From positions 1 through 32,965 of the forward strand of contig QJPH01000331.1 of the NCBI GenBank assembly GCA_003242955.1: a stretch of 32,965 bases of DNA, read 5' to 3'. The number at the start of each line of letters is the position of its first letter. Position 1 is the stretch's first letter. Shown here in pieces: positions 15,606 to 24,500 of this stretch. The position numbers were made by a program, and so were the translations under genes. The notes beneath the pieces were generated by a model. That model saw nothing but the letters and a program-made list of their open reading frames with translations, was not told the DNA's origin and searched no databases. This stretch comes from Candidatus Methylumidiphilus alinenensis. GTDB taxonomy: Bacteria > Pseudomonadota > Gammaproteobacteria > Methylococcales > Methylococcaceae.

Positions 15606-17252
15606 ATGTACATGCAAGGCTTGGCTAATTTTATTGACGACTTTCTAGGCGGCTTGATGCTTATCAGCTATGCGCTGGTGGTCGGCAGCGTGCTGTGGAG
15701 CTTCGTCATTTTGCGTGTCGCCAACGACGACAGGGCGAGTGACGGCGCAATACTCAGCAGCGTTCGATTGCTGCATCTGGGCGCGGTTTCATTGGCTGCC
15801 TCAGTTGCCACCAAACTCGTCGTCAAAGGGGCCGTCCTGGCTTCCACGCTGGGGGAATTGCCTTTGGATGCCTATGCCGGCACCGTGCAATTTCGAGCCG
15901 GTCTGTTGCGCCTGTTCTTGGCCCTAGGCTTTGTTTGGTTTGCCAAGCAATTGGGCAAAGAACCGGCCAAATCCTCGGCATGGACCAGTGTTGCCGTGCT
16001 GACGGTTCCGCTGGTGGTCAGCGGTGCCTGGCTAGTCCACGCGGTGGGCCGTTTCGAGGACCGCGAACTCCTGATGTTTACGACCGTGATACACCAACTT
16101 GCCGCTGCCATCTGGTTTGGGTGTGTGGTGCAATTGCTGATGCTCTGGCATGCCGGACTCAAAGATGCCGGGGCCAAGGCACTTTGGCCGCTGGCCATCA
16201 CCCGCTTCGCCTGGCTGGGCTTGAGTTCCGTGCTGATGCTGATCCCCACGGGACTATTTTTGGCATGGACTTATATCGGCAGTTGGGACGGATTGTTCGG
16301 CACGGGCTACGGTAGCCTAGTCGTCACCAAGAACTGGTTGTTCCTTGTGGCGCTAGGGTTCGCCTATCTAAACAACCAGGCGGGCAAACGCTGGCGCGAG
16401 ACCGGGGACCAAGACAATCTGACCAAGAAAGTCCCGTTTTATATCGAAGCGGAAGCTTTTATTTTGGTGGGTGTGTTGTTCATTGCCGCCACGCTGTCAT
16501 CCCAGCCGCCATCGGTGGACATTCCCGACCGCACCGCCGCCGTGTCAGAAGTCGTGGATATGTTCATGCCCAGCATGCCAAGAATCACCTCCCCTAGCCA
16601 TGAGGCATTGTTAGCGGGCGAAGCAGGCCGGGTGGCAGTGGTCAATAAAATACCCTCGGTTGCTGCCAAGGAATGGTCGGATTACAACCATAACATTTCC
16701 GGCCTGTTCCTTGCCAGCATGGGCTTGTTGGCGATGCTGTCATATTTCCATCTCCACGGGCTAGGCTGGACACGCTACTGGCCAGCGGGATTCATCTTAA
16801 TGGGGATTTTCCTGTTTTTCCGCAGCGATGCCGAAACTTGGCCTTTGGGGCCCATCGGTTTTTGGGAAAGCACCTTCCGCAATGGCGAGGTGTTCCAGCA
16901 CCGCATTGCAACCCTGATGCTGTTCGTGCTAGGCACTATGGAATTGAAGGCGCGCAATAATCCCGAATCCAGAAAACTGCGCTTCATCTTCCCGGTGCTG
17001 TGCGCGTTCGGGGGCATTCTGTTGTTGACCCACGCCCACGCCGAGTTTGAGTTGAAAAGCGAGTTCCTAATCCAGACCACCCATACCACAATGGGATTGC
17101 TGGCAATGATCCTCGCCAGTGGTCGCTGGCTGGAACTACGCATGGTCTCACCGGAGGGCTACCAGGAAGGTCAGATCGCCGGTTTCATCGGCACAGCGGC
17201 GATGTTCTTGATCGGCGTGATAATGATTTTCTATCGGGAGCCATTGATTTGA
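15606..17252 (+). CDS. copD: Copper transport membrane protein CopD
   Basis: The 548-residue integral membrane protein has about 12 or more hydrophobic helices. The N-terminal half is the CopD domain (FIDDFLGGLMLISYALVVGS, RLFLALGFVWF, HQLAAAIWFGCVVQL). CopD is thought to move copper across the inner membrane, receiving it from CopC. The C-terminal part, from about residue 365, adds further helices with His-bearing segments (HAHAEFELKSEFLIQTTHTT), longer than a simple CopD of about 300 residues. The stop TGA is followed almost at once by the DUF29 gene. The ATG at 15606 lacks a strong ribosome site but fits coupling to copC. Confidence 0.85.
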   Translation: MYMQGLANFIDDFLGGLMLISYALVVGSVLWSFVILRVANDDRASDGAILSSVRLLHLGAVSLAASVATKLVVKGAVLASTLGELPLDAYAGTVQFRAGLLRLFLALGFVWFAKQLGKEPAKSSAWTSVAVLTVPLVVSGAWLVHAVGRFEDRELLMFTTVIHQLAAAIWFGCVVQLLMLWHAGLKDAGAKALWPLAITRFAWLGLSSVLMLIPTGLFLAWTYIGSWDGLFGTGYGSLVVTKNWLFLVALGFAYLNNQAGKRWRETGDQDNLTKKVPFYIEAEAFILVGVLFIAATLSSQPPSVDIPDRTAAVSEVVDMFMPSMPRITSPSHEALLAGEAGRVAVVNKIPSVAAKEWSDYNHNISGLFLASMGLLAMLSYFHLHGLGWTRYWPAGFILMGIFLFFRSDAETWPLGPIGFWESTFRNGEVFQHRIATLMLFVLGTMELKARNNPESRKLRFIFPVLCAFGGILLLTHAHAEFELKSEFLIQTTHTTMGLLAMILASGRWLELRMVSPEGYQEGQIAGFIGTAAMFLIGVIMIFYREPLI

Positions 17253-17253
17253 C

Positions 17254-17694
17254 ATGAGCGCGAATCTTCATGACCAAGACTTCCACGCTTGGACCATCCA
17301 GCAAGCTAATCTATTGAAGGCCGGCAAATTGCACGAGATCGACTTGGACAATTTGATTGAGGAAATTGAAAGCATGGGTTCCAGTGAGCGAAACCAGTTG
17401 CAGAACCGGCTTAAAGTCTTGATTGGCCATCTGCTGAAATGGCAATTTCAACCGGCGTACCGTTCCAGAAGCTGGAATGCAACGATAGAAGAGCAAAGGC
17501 TTTCGGTCATTGGCCTGATAGAAGACAACCCCAGCCTAAAAAGCATTTTAGATGAGCGTATCGCCAAGGCTTACCCCCAAGGCGTGTTGTTGGCGGTCAA
17601 GGAGACCAACCTTGACAAGAAGACATTCCCCCCATCCTGCCCTTATTCGACCAAGGAATTGTTCGACGTAGGTTTTTATCCAACAGGGGCATGA
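17254..17694 (+). CDS. DUF29 family protein
   Basis: The 146-residue protein matches DUF29: DQDFHAWTIQQANLLKAGKL, DLDNLIEEIESMGSSERNQL, LLKWQFQPAYRSRSWNATI, then LKSILDERIAKAYP. The ATG lies one base after the copD stop, so it is probably read with copC-copD although the functions look unrelated. DUF29 proteins are common and often multicopy in cyanobacteria and gammaproteobacteria. Their function is unknown. Confidence 0.88.
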   Translation: MSANLHDQDFHAWTIQQANLLKAGKLHEIDLDNLIEEIESMGSSERNQLQNRLKVLIGHLLKWQFQPAYRSRSWNATIEEQRLSVIGLIEDNPSLKSILDERIAKAYPQGVLLAVKETNLDKKTFPPSCPYSTKELFDVGFYPTGA

Positions 17695-17755
17695 AGCGCA
17701 CTTGACTGATTCTCTAGCTTCTCCTTGGGAACCCCTTGCAAGCTTCAGCCGTGTA

Positions 17756-17789
17756 GGTCGGGCGCGTCTCTTTGGCGAACGCCCGACGT
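17756..17789. repeat. GTCGGGCG hairpin repeat, copy 1
   Basis: GTCGGGCG pairs with CGCCCGAC across a 17-base loop holding TCTCTTTGGC. Nearly the same sequence recurs at 29164-29199 with one base change (GGCGAACG versus GGCTAACG). Confidence 0.7.
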
Positions 17790-17839
17790 TTGATTGTCTA
17801 CTGCCTGCAATGGGTTGCCGGCCTAGGATGATTTAATTT

Positions 17840-17886
17840 GGAGTGTCAAGGCTTGCCTTGACAGGCAAAGCAAGCTTTGCCACTCC
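17840..17886. repeat. Tandem hairpin element
   Basis: GTCAAGGCTTGCCTTGAC (17845-17862) and GGCAAAGCAAGCTTTGCC (17864-17881) are two adjacent palindromes enclosed by GGAGTG and CACTCC. It may be one small repeat unit or a transcript-end structure for copC-copD-DUF29. No U-run is present. Confidence 0.55.
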
Positions 17887-18090
17887 ATGCGTAACATCAA
17901 TTCCTAATCAAGCTCAATAATGACAAACTCATCGTAGTGGCCTGTCGGGGACAGGCAACAGCCCGTAACATTCAAACACCTTACATTCATCAATATTTTC
18001 ATATCGTTATGTACGGCTTTCAGAAGAAGCCACTGTTGATTTTTATAAGTGTCGTTTGATAGTAACAAATAGATATAAAAAACGCTGTTT

Positions 18091-18225
18091 ATGCCAATAC
18101 CTTCGCCACCTTGTGAGACCTTGGCATAGAACCGCCTATCCAAAAGCCAAGCTGGGGCTTGGCGTTCCTTCTGGGAGCGCCAAGCACCAGCTTGGCAAAG
18201 TGATTGGCGAAGGTATTATATGCAT
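18091..18225. repeat. MITE-like element with one GCCAAGCTGG core, compact copy
   Basis: ATGCCAATACCTTCGCCA (18091-18108) is mirrored at 18205-18225 with a small indel. The interior carries GCCAAGCTGGGGCTTGGCG and its inverted match around 18143-18195. The same order (TTGGCA-AGAACCG, GCCAAGCTGG core, inverted core, GTATTGGCGAA) recurs at 24850-25204, where the core has been amplified. Confidence 0.7.
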
Positions 18226-18344
18226 AACAGGCATAATATATGCGTAAAGAATGCGTTAGTATGCCAAACGTGGCGTAGACAAAAAAATTTAACTAACGCG
18301 ACTGTTCATGTCGTTAGCACCACAGCAATCGGGAGGATGCCGTA

Positions 18345-20903
18345 ATGAAGACTAGTCATTTTAATCTGCTCCATTTTTTTAACGCTAATGTCAGGTTTTT
18401 CCTGGCATTTGTCCTTGTGGTTTTTGGCAGTTCAATCGCATGGTCGAATGCCCCGCCGGACGAAGCTTATGATAGGCTATCAGGCCACGTCCCTGTGCAA
18501 CATATCAAAAATTCGGCATTGCTTGGGCAAAAGTCATCGTCTGATAGCGTGCCGATGACCGTGGTTTTGCGATACCCCAACGAGGCTCAATTAAACTCTC
18601 TGTTGAGTAAACTCTACGACCCGCTAGACCCGTCATACGGGCATTTCTTAACCACCCAACAATTCACCGATCAATTTAGCCCGAGTCAGAGCGATTACCA
18701 AGCCATCCAAAGCTATTTCAAATCGCAGGGCTTCACGGTAGCCGGAATTCATTCCAATCGCTTGGTATTGAATGTTTCCGCGCCCGTAGTGACGGCTGGG
18801 CAGGCATTCAATGTCCAATTTAATGAATATGCACAAGGTTCCAGGCATTATTATTCCGTAGACCGGGAACCCGCGTTGCCTCATTCGGTGGCGGCCAAGA
18901 TTTTGCACATAGCGGGTCTGCAAAATGCCAATGTCTGGCATAAACACGCCGTGCCGCTGTCACCCTATCAATCCATGGGCGTCACCCCTAATCAAGTGGG
19001 GACTGGCCCTAATGGCGGTCTACAGCCGAGTGACATTGCATCCATCTACGAACTGAATTCGGCTGCTCTCCCAGCGTCAAAAGGTTTAGGGCAAACGATA
19101 GGGCTTTTTGAACTGGATGGGTTTGCCGGCAGTGATATCACCGCCTATGAAACAAAATTTGGCTTGCCCAAGGTGCAACCTACCACCGTGCTGATTGATG
19201 GGTTTAATGGCAAACCAGGCTCTGGCGCAGACGAGGTGACGCTAGACATCGAGCTGCAGATGGCGGTTGCCCCCTCGGCGAAAATAATCGTCTATGAAGG
19301 GCCGAATTCGGGCGCGGGTGTCATAGACACCTACCAGAAAATTGCGACTGACAACCTAGCCAAGCAAATCAGCACCTCATGGGGCTTATGCGAGAATTAT
19401 TCTTCTTCCGGCACGTTGACGGCAGAAAATGCCATATTCAAGCAGATGGCGGCCCAAGGGCAATCCATCTTTGCAGCCTCCGGGGATTCCGGCGCTTATG
19501 ATTGCGGTGGGACGAGCATGCTGAATGTGGATGACCCTGCCTCGCAACCCTATGTGGTGGGCGTCGGCGGCACTTCGCTCAAACCCGGCTCAGGTGAGGT
19601 GTATTCTTCTGAATCTGTCTGGAACACCTCTTCCACAGAAGGCGGTGGCGGTGGTGTCAGTACCTTTTGGGCTTTGCCGTCTTACCAAGCCAATATTCCG
19701 GGATTGGCATCAATCAAATACCGCAATGTGCCTGATGTTTCGCTGGATTCCGATCCCTACACGGGTTATGCCATTTACTCTGGGGGTGCGTGGCAGATTT
19801 ACGGGGGAACAAGTTGCGCCGCCCCCATTTGGGCAGCGTATACCGCCATCGTCAATCAGCAACGGCAAGCCAACGGTAGTTCAGCGCTCGGCTTCTTGAA
19901 TCCAACCCTCTATACGCTTGCACAAACAAGTAGTTATAGTGCTGATTTCCACGACATCACAACGGGGAATAATAACCACTACTATGCCGCCATTGGTTAT
20001 GACAATGCAACAGGCTGGGGAAGCTTCAACGGGCTTTCGCTATTCTATGATTTGGTCGCAGGACCCAGCAGGTCTGCAACCAGCACGACCTTGGCCTCTA
20101 GCGCCAACCCGTCCGGCTACGGGTCTGCGGTGACGTTCACCGCCACCGTGACCGGCAGCAGCCCGACGGGGACTGTGACCTTCATAGACGGCACGACCAC
20201 CCTAGGAACCGGCGCTGTCAGCAGCGGCAAGGCAACATTCGCAACATCCAGCCTCACCGTCGGCACCCATGGCATCACCGCAGCTTACAGCGGCGACACG
20301 AAAAATAATGCCAGCACCAGCACCGCCTTGACCCAGACGGTCAATAAGGCGGCGACCAGCGCGGCACTGGCCTCCAGCCTTAACCCGTCGGGCTATGGGT
20401 CTGCGGTGACGTTCACCGCCACCGTGACCGGCAGCAGCCCGACGGGGACAGTCACCTTCAAAGACGGCACGACCACCCTAGGAACCGGCGCGGTCAGCGG
20501 CGGCAAGGCAACGTTGGCAACATCCAGCCTCAGCGCCGGCGCCCATAGTATCACCGCAGCTTACAGCGGCGACACGAAAAATAATGCCAGCACCAGTACC
20601 GCCTTGACCCAGACGGTCAATAAGAAGGCGACTACCGCCACGGTGGTTTCAAGCAAAAACCCATCCGTTCGCGGGACTTCGGTGACGTTCACCGCCACGG
20701 TGACAGGCAGTAGCCCGACGGGGACTGTGACTTTTAACGACGGCACTGCGAAGCTAGGCACTGGTGTCTTATCGACCAGTGGTAAAGCCACCTACGCAAC
20801 CGCTACGCTGGCGATAGGAACTCACAAGATCACCGCAAGCTATGGCGGCGATACCAACAATGCGACAAGCGTTAGTGCGGCATTGAGTCAGGCGGTGAAA
20901 TGA
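18345..20903 (+). CDS. Secreted sedolisin (S53, pro-kumamolisin) protease with three Ig-like repeats
   Basis: The 852-residue protein has a signal peptide (cleavage near residue 35), a pro-kumamolisin activation domain (about 45-200) and an S53 serine-carboxyl catalytic domain (about 225-570). The catalytic residues are E297 and D301 (GADEVTLDIE), oxyanion D381 (AASGDSGAYDCGG) and S490 (GGTSCAAPIWAA). The calcium site appears as FHDITTG and GYDNATGWGS. Three bacterial Ig-like domains of about 92 residues follow. It should be an exported endopeptidase working at acid pH. GGAGGA lies 8 bases before the ATG. Repeats one and two are nearly identical at DNA level. It stands alone between repeat-filled gaps. 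Confidence 0.93.
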   Translation: MKTSHFNLLHFFNANVRFFLAFVLVVFGSSIAWSNAPPDEAYDRLSGHVPVQHIKNSALLGQKSSSDSVPMTVVLRYPNEAQLNSLLSKLYDPLDPSYGHFLTTQQFTDQFSPSQSDYQAIQSYFKSQGFTVAGIHSNRLVLNVSAPVVTAGQAFNVQFNEYAQGSRHYYSVDREPALPHSVAAKILHIAGLQNANVWHKHAVPLSPYQSMGVTPNQVGTGPNGGLQPSDIASIYELNSAALPASKGLGQTIGLFELDGFAGSDITAYETKFGLPKVQPTTVLIDGFNGKPGSGADEVTLDIELQMAVAPSAKIIVYEGPNSGAGVIDTYQKIATDNLAKQISTSWGLCENYSSSGTLTAENAIFKQMAAQGQSIFAASGDSGAYDCGGTSMLNVDDPASQPYVVGVGGTSLKPGSGEVYSSESVWNTSSTEGGGGGVSTFWALPSYQANIPGLASIKYRNVPDVSLDSDPYTGYAIYSGGAWQIYGGTSCAAPIWAAYTAIVNQQRQANGSSALGFLNPTLYTLAQTSSYSADFHDITTGNNNHYYAAIGYDNATGWGSFNGLSLFYDLVAGPSRSATSTTLASSANPSGYGSAVTFTATVTGSSPTGTVTFIDGTTTLGTGAVSSGKATFATSSLTVGTHGITAAYSGDTKNNASTSTALTQTVNKAATSAALASSLNPSGYGSAVTFTATVTGSSPTGTVTFKDGTTTLGTGAVSGGKATLATSSLSAGAHSITAAYSGDTKNNASTSTALTQTVNKKATTATVVSSKNPSVRGTSVTFTATVTGSSPTGTVTFNDGTAKLGTGVLSTSGKATYATATLAIGTHKITASYGGDTNNATSVSAALSQAVK
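20080..20620 (+). repeat. Near-identical 276-bp coding repeats (Ig-like domains 1 and 2)
   Basis: Long blocks such as TTCACCGCCACCGTGACCGG and CAGCTTACAGCGGCGACACG recur 276 bases (92 codons) apart. A third, more diverged unit follows to 20903. The low divergence suggests recent duplication or gene conversion. Confidence 0.8.
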
Positions 20904-20955
20904 TCGCCTAGCCGGACGGGATTTGTCATCCCCTCCGGCTTAAGGAAGCAGGGCT

Positions 20956-21042
20956 GTAGAAGGGCGGATACAGGGATGTGATCCGCCGAATGCGAACACA
21001 CCACCAACATTCGGCGGAACCCGGCCTTAGGTTCCGCCCTAC
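20956..21042. repeat. GTAGGGCGGA palindromic element, copy 2
   Basis: Homologous to 6055-6140: AGGGCGGATACAGGGATGTG, then ATCCGCCGAATG, a short variable loop, ACATTCGGCGGAACCCG and TTCCGCCCTAC. Only the loop and a few positions differ. Bases 21043-21234 are non-coding with short palindromes (CGACGCTCCAGCGTCG). Confidence 0.8.
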
Positions 21043-21234
21043 GGTCCTGCCATATCGCTGCATGGGTAAAACATATATCATACCTTGCGGTAATTTCCTT
21101 CATTCGGCGCAATACGCGGCTGGGGCCGCTATTGCGCCCTTGTACTCGAATGCGCCTTACCGAGTTGCGTGGGAATGCCTCCGGCGACGCTCCAGCGTCG
21201 AAGGCATCCAACCGCAGGAGCGGTAAAGGCTGCA

Positions 21235-21413
21235 TTCCCACGCGGGAGCGTCACTGCCATTAAGTTAAGAAAAAGCGCGTCGTTCCGGCAGGGATCGCCG
21301 GAACCTAGGCTCCATGGATGGTATAGATTGTCGGCATCCCTGCAATCTGGATTCCGGCGGTCCATGCCGGAATGACGGCTTAACTTAATGGCAGTGACGC
21401 GGGAGCGTGGGAA
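21235..21413. repeat. Composite element: outer ACTGCCATTAAGTTAAG repeats around a 102-bp unit
   Basis: The left end (21235-21269) and right end (21379-21413) share TTCCCACG and CGTCACTGCCATTAAGTTAA in inverted orientation. A 10-bp inner block, CGCGGGAGCG, is flipped between them. Nested inside is one 102-bp palindromic unit (21277-21378). The same outer ends occur at 28854-28889 and 29108-29145 around different contents. Confidence 0.75.
21277..21378. repeat. 102-bp palindromic unit, intergenic copy
   Basis: The ends are GCGTCGTTCCGGC and GCCGGAATGACGG. It is closely related to the two copies inside the STAND-FGE gene and the same length. Read leftward it would encode RHSGMDRRNPDCRDA and, after a variable stretch, PWSLGSGDPCRND. 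Confidence 0.9.
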
Positions 21414-21485
21414 CGATAAAAAAATTTTTTTCGCCGGGAACGCCCGCTAAAGCGGGCTTATTCCGGCCTACGGTCCAATCTGCTC

Positions 21486-21547
21486 GGCAGGCCACGACCG
21501 GCAGACTAGCTACGCTCCGCTTCGCGTCTGCCGGTCTTTGGCCTGCC
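21486..21547. repeat. Long hairpin just after the STAND-FGE gene
   Basis: GGCAGGCCA and ACCGGCAGAC (21486-21506) pair with GTCTGCCGGT and TGGCCTGCC (21526-21547) around a loop containing CGCTCCGCTTCGCG. It begins 23 bases after the stop codon of the leftward gene. It could be a terminator (no U-run), a mobile repeat, or a cruciform of the kind required next to retroelement variable regions. Confidence 0.6.
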
Positions 21548-21569
21548 TTGCTTGCCTGCTTGGCCTGGC

Positions 21570-24500
21570 TCACGACTGAACTCGGGCGCAACGAAAGCCA
21601 GTGCCGTAGTCGCGGCCGACGGGGACGACGTAGTTACGGTACGCAGAACGGCAGTTCCACGCGTGGAAGTCCCAGGACCCGCCGCGAACCACACGGGCCG
21701 CGCCAGCAGTCGATACCGTCACGTCATTGGGATCGTCGTAGGTGTTCAGGCACCATTCCCATACCGTCCCGGACAGGTCCAACACCCCTGATACCGAAAC
21801 TCCGCCTGGATACATCCCGACCGCTGTGGCACGGCCCAAATCGCTTTCGTAGCTATTCGTCCTCCAAGGCTCTTCGGCTGGGTTCCAATCCTGACCCCAT
21901 GGGTAGGTTTTTGGTGGCGGTGAATCAGGGTTCTTGCCGTCGTTCCGGCAGGGATCGCCGGAACCTAGGCTCCACGGAGGGCTTGGATCGGTGGCATCCC
22001 TGCAATCTGGATTCCGGCGATCCATGCCGGAATGACGGTTTATTCCCCCTATCGCCGCCAACTGCCATTCAAACTCCGTCGGCAGCCTAACCTCAAACCC
22101 TAGCCGCTCACTAAGCCAATGGCAGAAACTAACGGCATCATACCAATTGACCGAATCTGCCGGGTGGTTGCCATGCCGTGCCCGGTGCTTGGGCGGGGAG
22201 TAAGAATCCGGCAAATTGAACGGCAGACCCGGAGGCAACCGCCACTGCTGGCCGTCATGGCATTCCCGAACAAAGGCTTGGAACTGGGCAAGCGTTACTG
22301 GATAACGGGCCAACTGAAACGCACCGACCTCGCGGGTCAGGGTTTTGATAATCTCCGAATCCGGTTTATTGACATCGGCGCGGATTTCTATCGTCACTTC
22401 GCCGCCTTGTATCGGCATCCAGTCCATGTCCGGCAGGCCGTCTTCGCGCAAGCCCACGCCCTTGCGCGGGTCGCCTAAACGGTCCAAGCGCACCCCGATC
22501 ATCGCCCTGCGTTCATGGCTGGTTTTTGGCAACTCGATTGCCTGCAACATGTCCGCTGGGTCTACGGGACCGAGAAATTCCTGTTCCATCGCCGGGAACT
22601 GTTCCAGCCTCAACCCCAAATGCGCCAACATCTGCGCCACTTCCACAATCCGCTCGTCGGGCCAGCGATGCTCATCGCGGCGTTGATGGGCATCCCAATA
22701 GGCCGCCAGTTGGGTGATCTGCCGCCGCAGCCGGTGGTCGTCGGCGGTTTGTGTCACCCAATCGGCGAGTTTGCCCCAACTTCTAAACAGGGCTTCATGG
22801 GCCACCTCGATGGTGGCTGTGTCATCATCCTCACGTTTGTCAGTGACCAATAGCCGCGCCTTGGTTAGCGCATTGATTAGGGTCAATGCGTTTAAATTAA
22901 GGGGTTCCCCGTCGTTCCGGCATGGACCGCCGGAACCTAGGCTCCATGGACGGAAAGGCTCCGAGGCATCCCTGCAATCTGGATACCGGCGATCCCTGCC
23001 GGTATGACGGCTTGACCCAGTAGTCAACTCGCTGAGTTTAGCGCGGCGGCGGGTGGGTTCGCCGCGTTCGTCCACCTCGACCAATTCGCGGAACACCTCG
23101 GTGAACGTGGCTTGGACTTCGGGGGCAAGCTTGGCAAAAACGGCATCTGCATGTTGGCCTATGGACCCTTGGACCTTGCCGGATTCCTCGTAGGCGGCAT
23201 AAGTCAACAGCCCTGCTGCCGTTCTTTTTTGGTAAAGCCGCTCCAACGCAAAGGCCAGCAATGGCAATGCGCCGGGTTCTTTGCCGGCATCGCCGAGTAT
23301 GGTTTCGTCCAAGCCTTGCTCGAAGGCCAAGCCAGCCAGCGCGGCCGGACGAATGACCATTTGCTGCAATGCGCCCAAACCCGGGGCAGCCAACGGGTAA
23401 GAGCCGGTGCGCAACACGTCCGCCAGACCATGCTCCACGCATTGCGCATAGAAATCCGCCCGCACACTGACAATCACCCGTACTTTGGACGAACCCGACG
23501 CAGCCAGCACGAAACGGACAAACGCTTGCCTACAATCATCCTTGACGACGGTGAACAGTTCTTCAAACTGGTCGATGAATAGCAACAGTTCGGCGGAGTC
23601 GGGACGGTTTGCCAAGACCAGCCGCACTAAACCATCCAAGCGTCCCGGGGCTAGCAATAACTCATCGGCGAATTCGCGCGCCGTCTGCCCCACGGATTCT
23701 AAAGCCGTTTTCCAACACGCCGCCAAACTGATGAATGGATTATCGCCCAACTCCCCCGGCGTGAAGCGCACCCAGGCCCAATCGGCGCTGCCTTGCAACG
23801 CACCGCCCAGCAATCGGGGAATCAACCCGGCCCAAACCAGCGAGGACTTGCCGGACCCAGACGCACCGACCACGGCGATGAACCTGTGCTTTGGGTCGCG
23901 CAGACGGGCCAGCAGTTCGTCGGTTTCCCTCCCCCGGCCAAAAAAGATTAGTGAGTCTTTGTTGGTGAATGGGCGTAGGCCGAGGAATGGGGAGCCAGTC
24001 CATATTGGGTCATGGTTTGAGACCGACTTAGGTTTAGAAACCGAGTCGGTCTGGGCTGGCTGCGTAGCGAGTGAATCCAATCGCTGGCGGACGATGTCCT
24101 TCAGATGTTGCCTCAACGCTTCTTCAAAATCGCTAGGGATATTGTAATCGTTAGGGATGGAACCGTCGCGAGTGCGGCAAGCTTGCAGGAAATTATCGAC
24201 TTGCTCCACGTTGGCCAACTGGTCAAGGTAGGCTTGCTTCTGCTTGGGCGACACTTTGCAAACCGGTTCGTCAACCCGGTGGTAAACCAACACGGGGGGC
24301 CGTTGCCGACCCGAGGCTTCAAAGGCTAGTACGGCGTTGTGGTATTCCCATTCGGTCCCGGTGTAAAAGCCTCCGTCCGGTTTGGCATAGTCGGGCTGTG
24401 CTATCGGCGAACCGAGGCGCGACCAAAGGCAAATCACCACAATGTCGCAGTCGGCGGGCTTGCCTAAGCTGCGGATGACGGATTCTTGCGCGGGTAGGCC

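Larger units (their letters stand above)
17695..18344. other. 650-bp gap filled with palindromic repeats
   Basis: The gap holds a GTCGGGCG hairpin (17756-17789), a double hairpin bounded by GGAGTG/CACTCC (17840-17886), and the MITE-like element at 18091-18225. A reverse-strand frame of 79 codons (17904-18143) takes its start codon from the repeat and is doubtful. Before the protease gene, GCGTTAGT (18253-18260) and ACTAACGC (18292-18299) form an inverted pair that could be an operator. No RNA gene is seen. Confidence 0.6.

Noticed and set aside
17904-18143. Reverse-strand 79-codon gene
   Set aside because: The start codon lies in a repeat element, no family is recognised, and the gap is otherwise non-coding; possible but not supported.
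21407-22090. Forward frame of 227 codons opposite the STAND-FGE gene
   Set aside because: It is Arg-, Pro- and Ser-rich antisense sequence crossing a hairpin and a repeat, with no domain.
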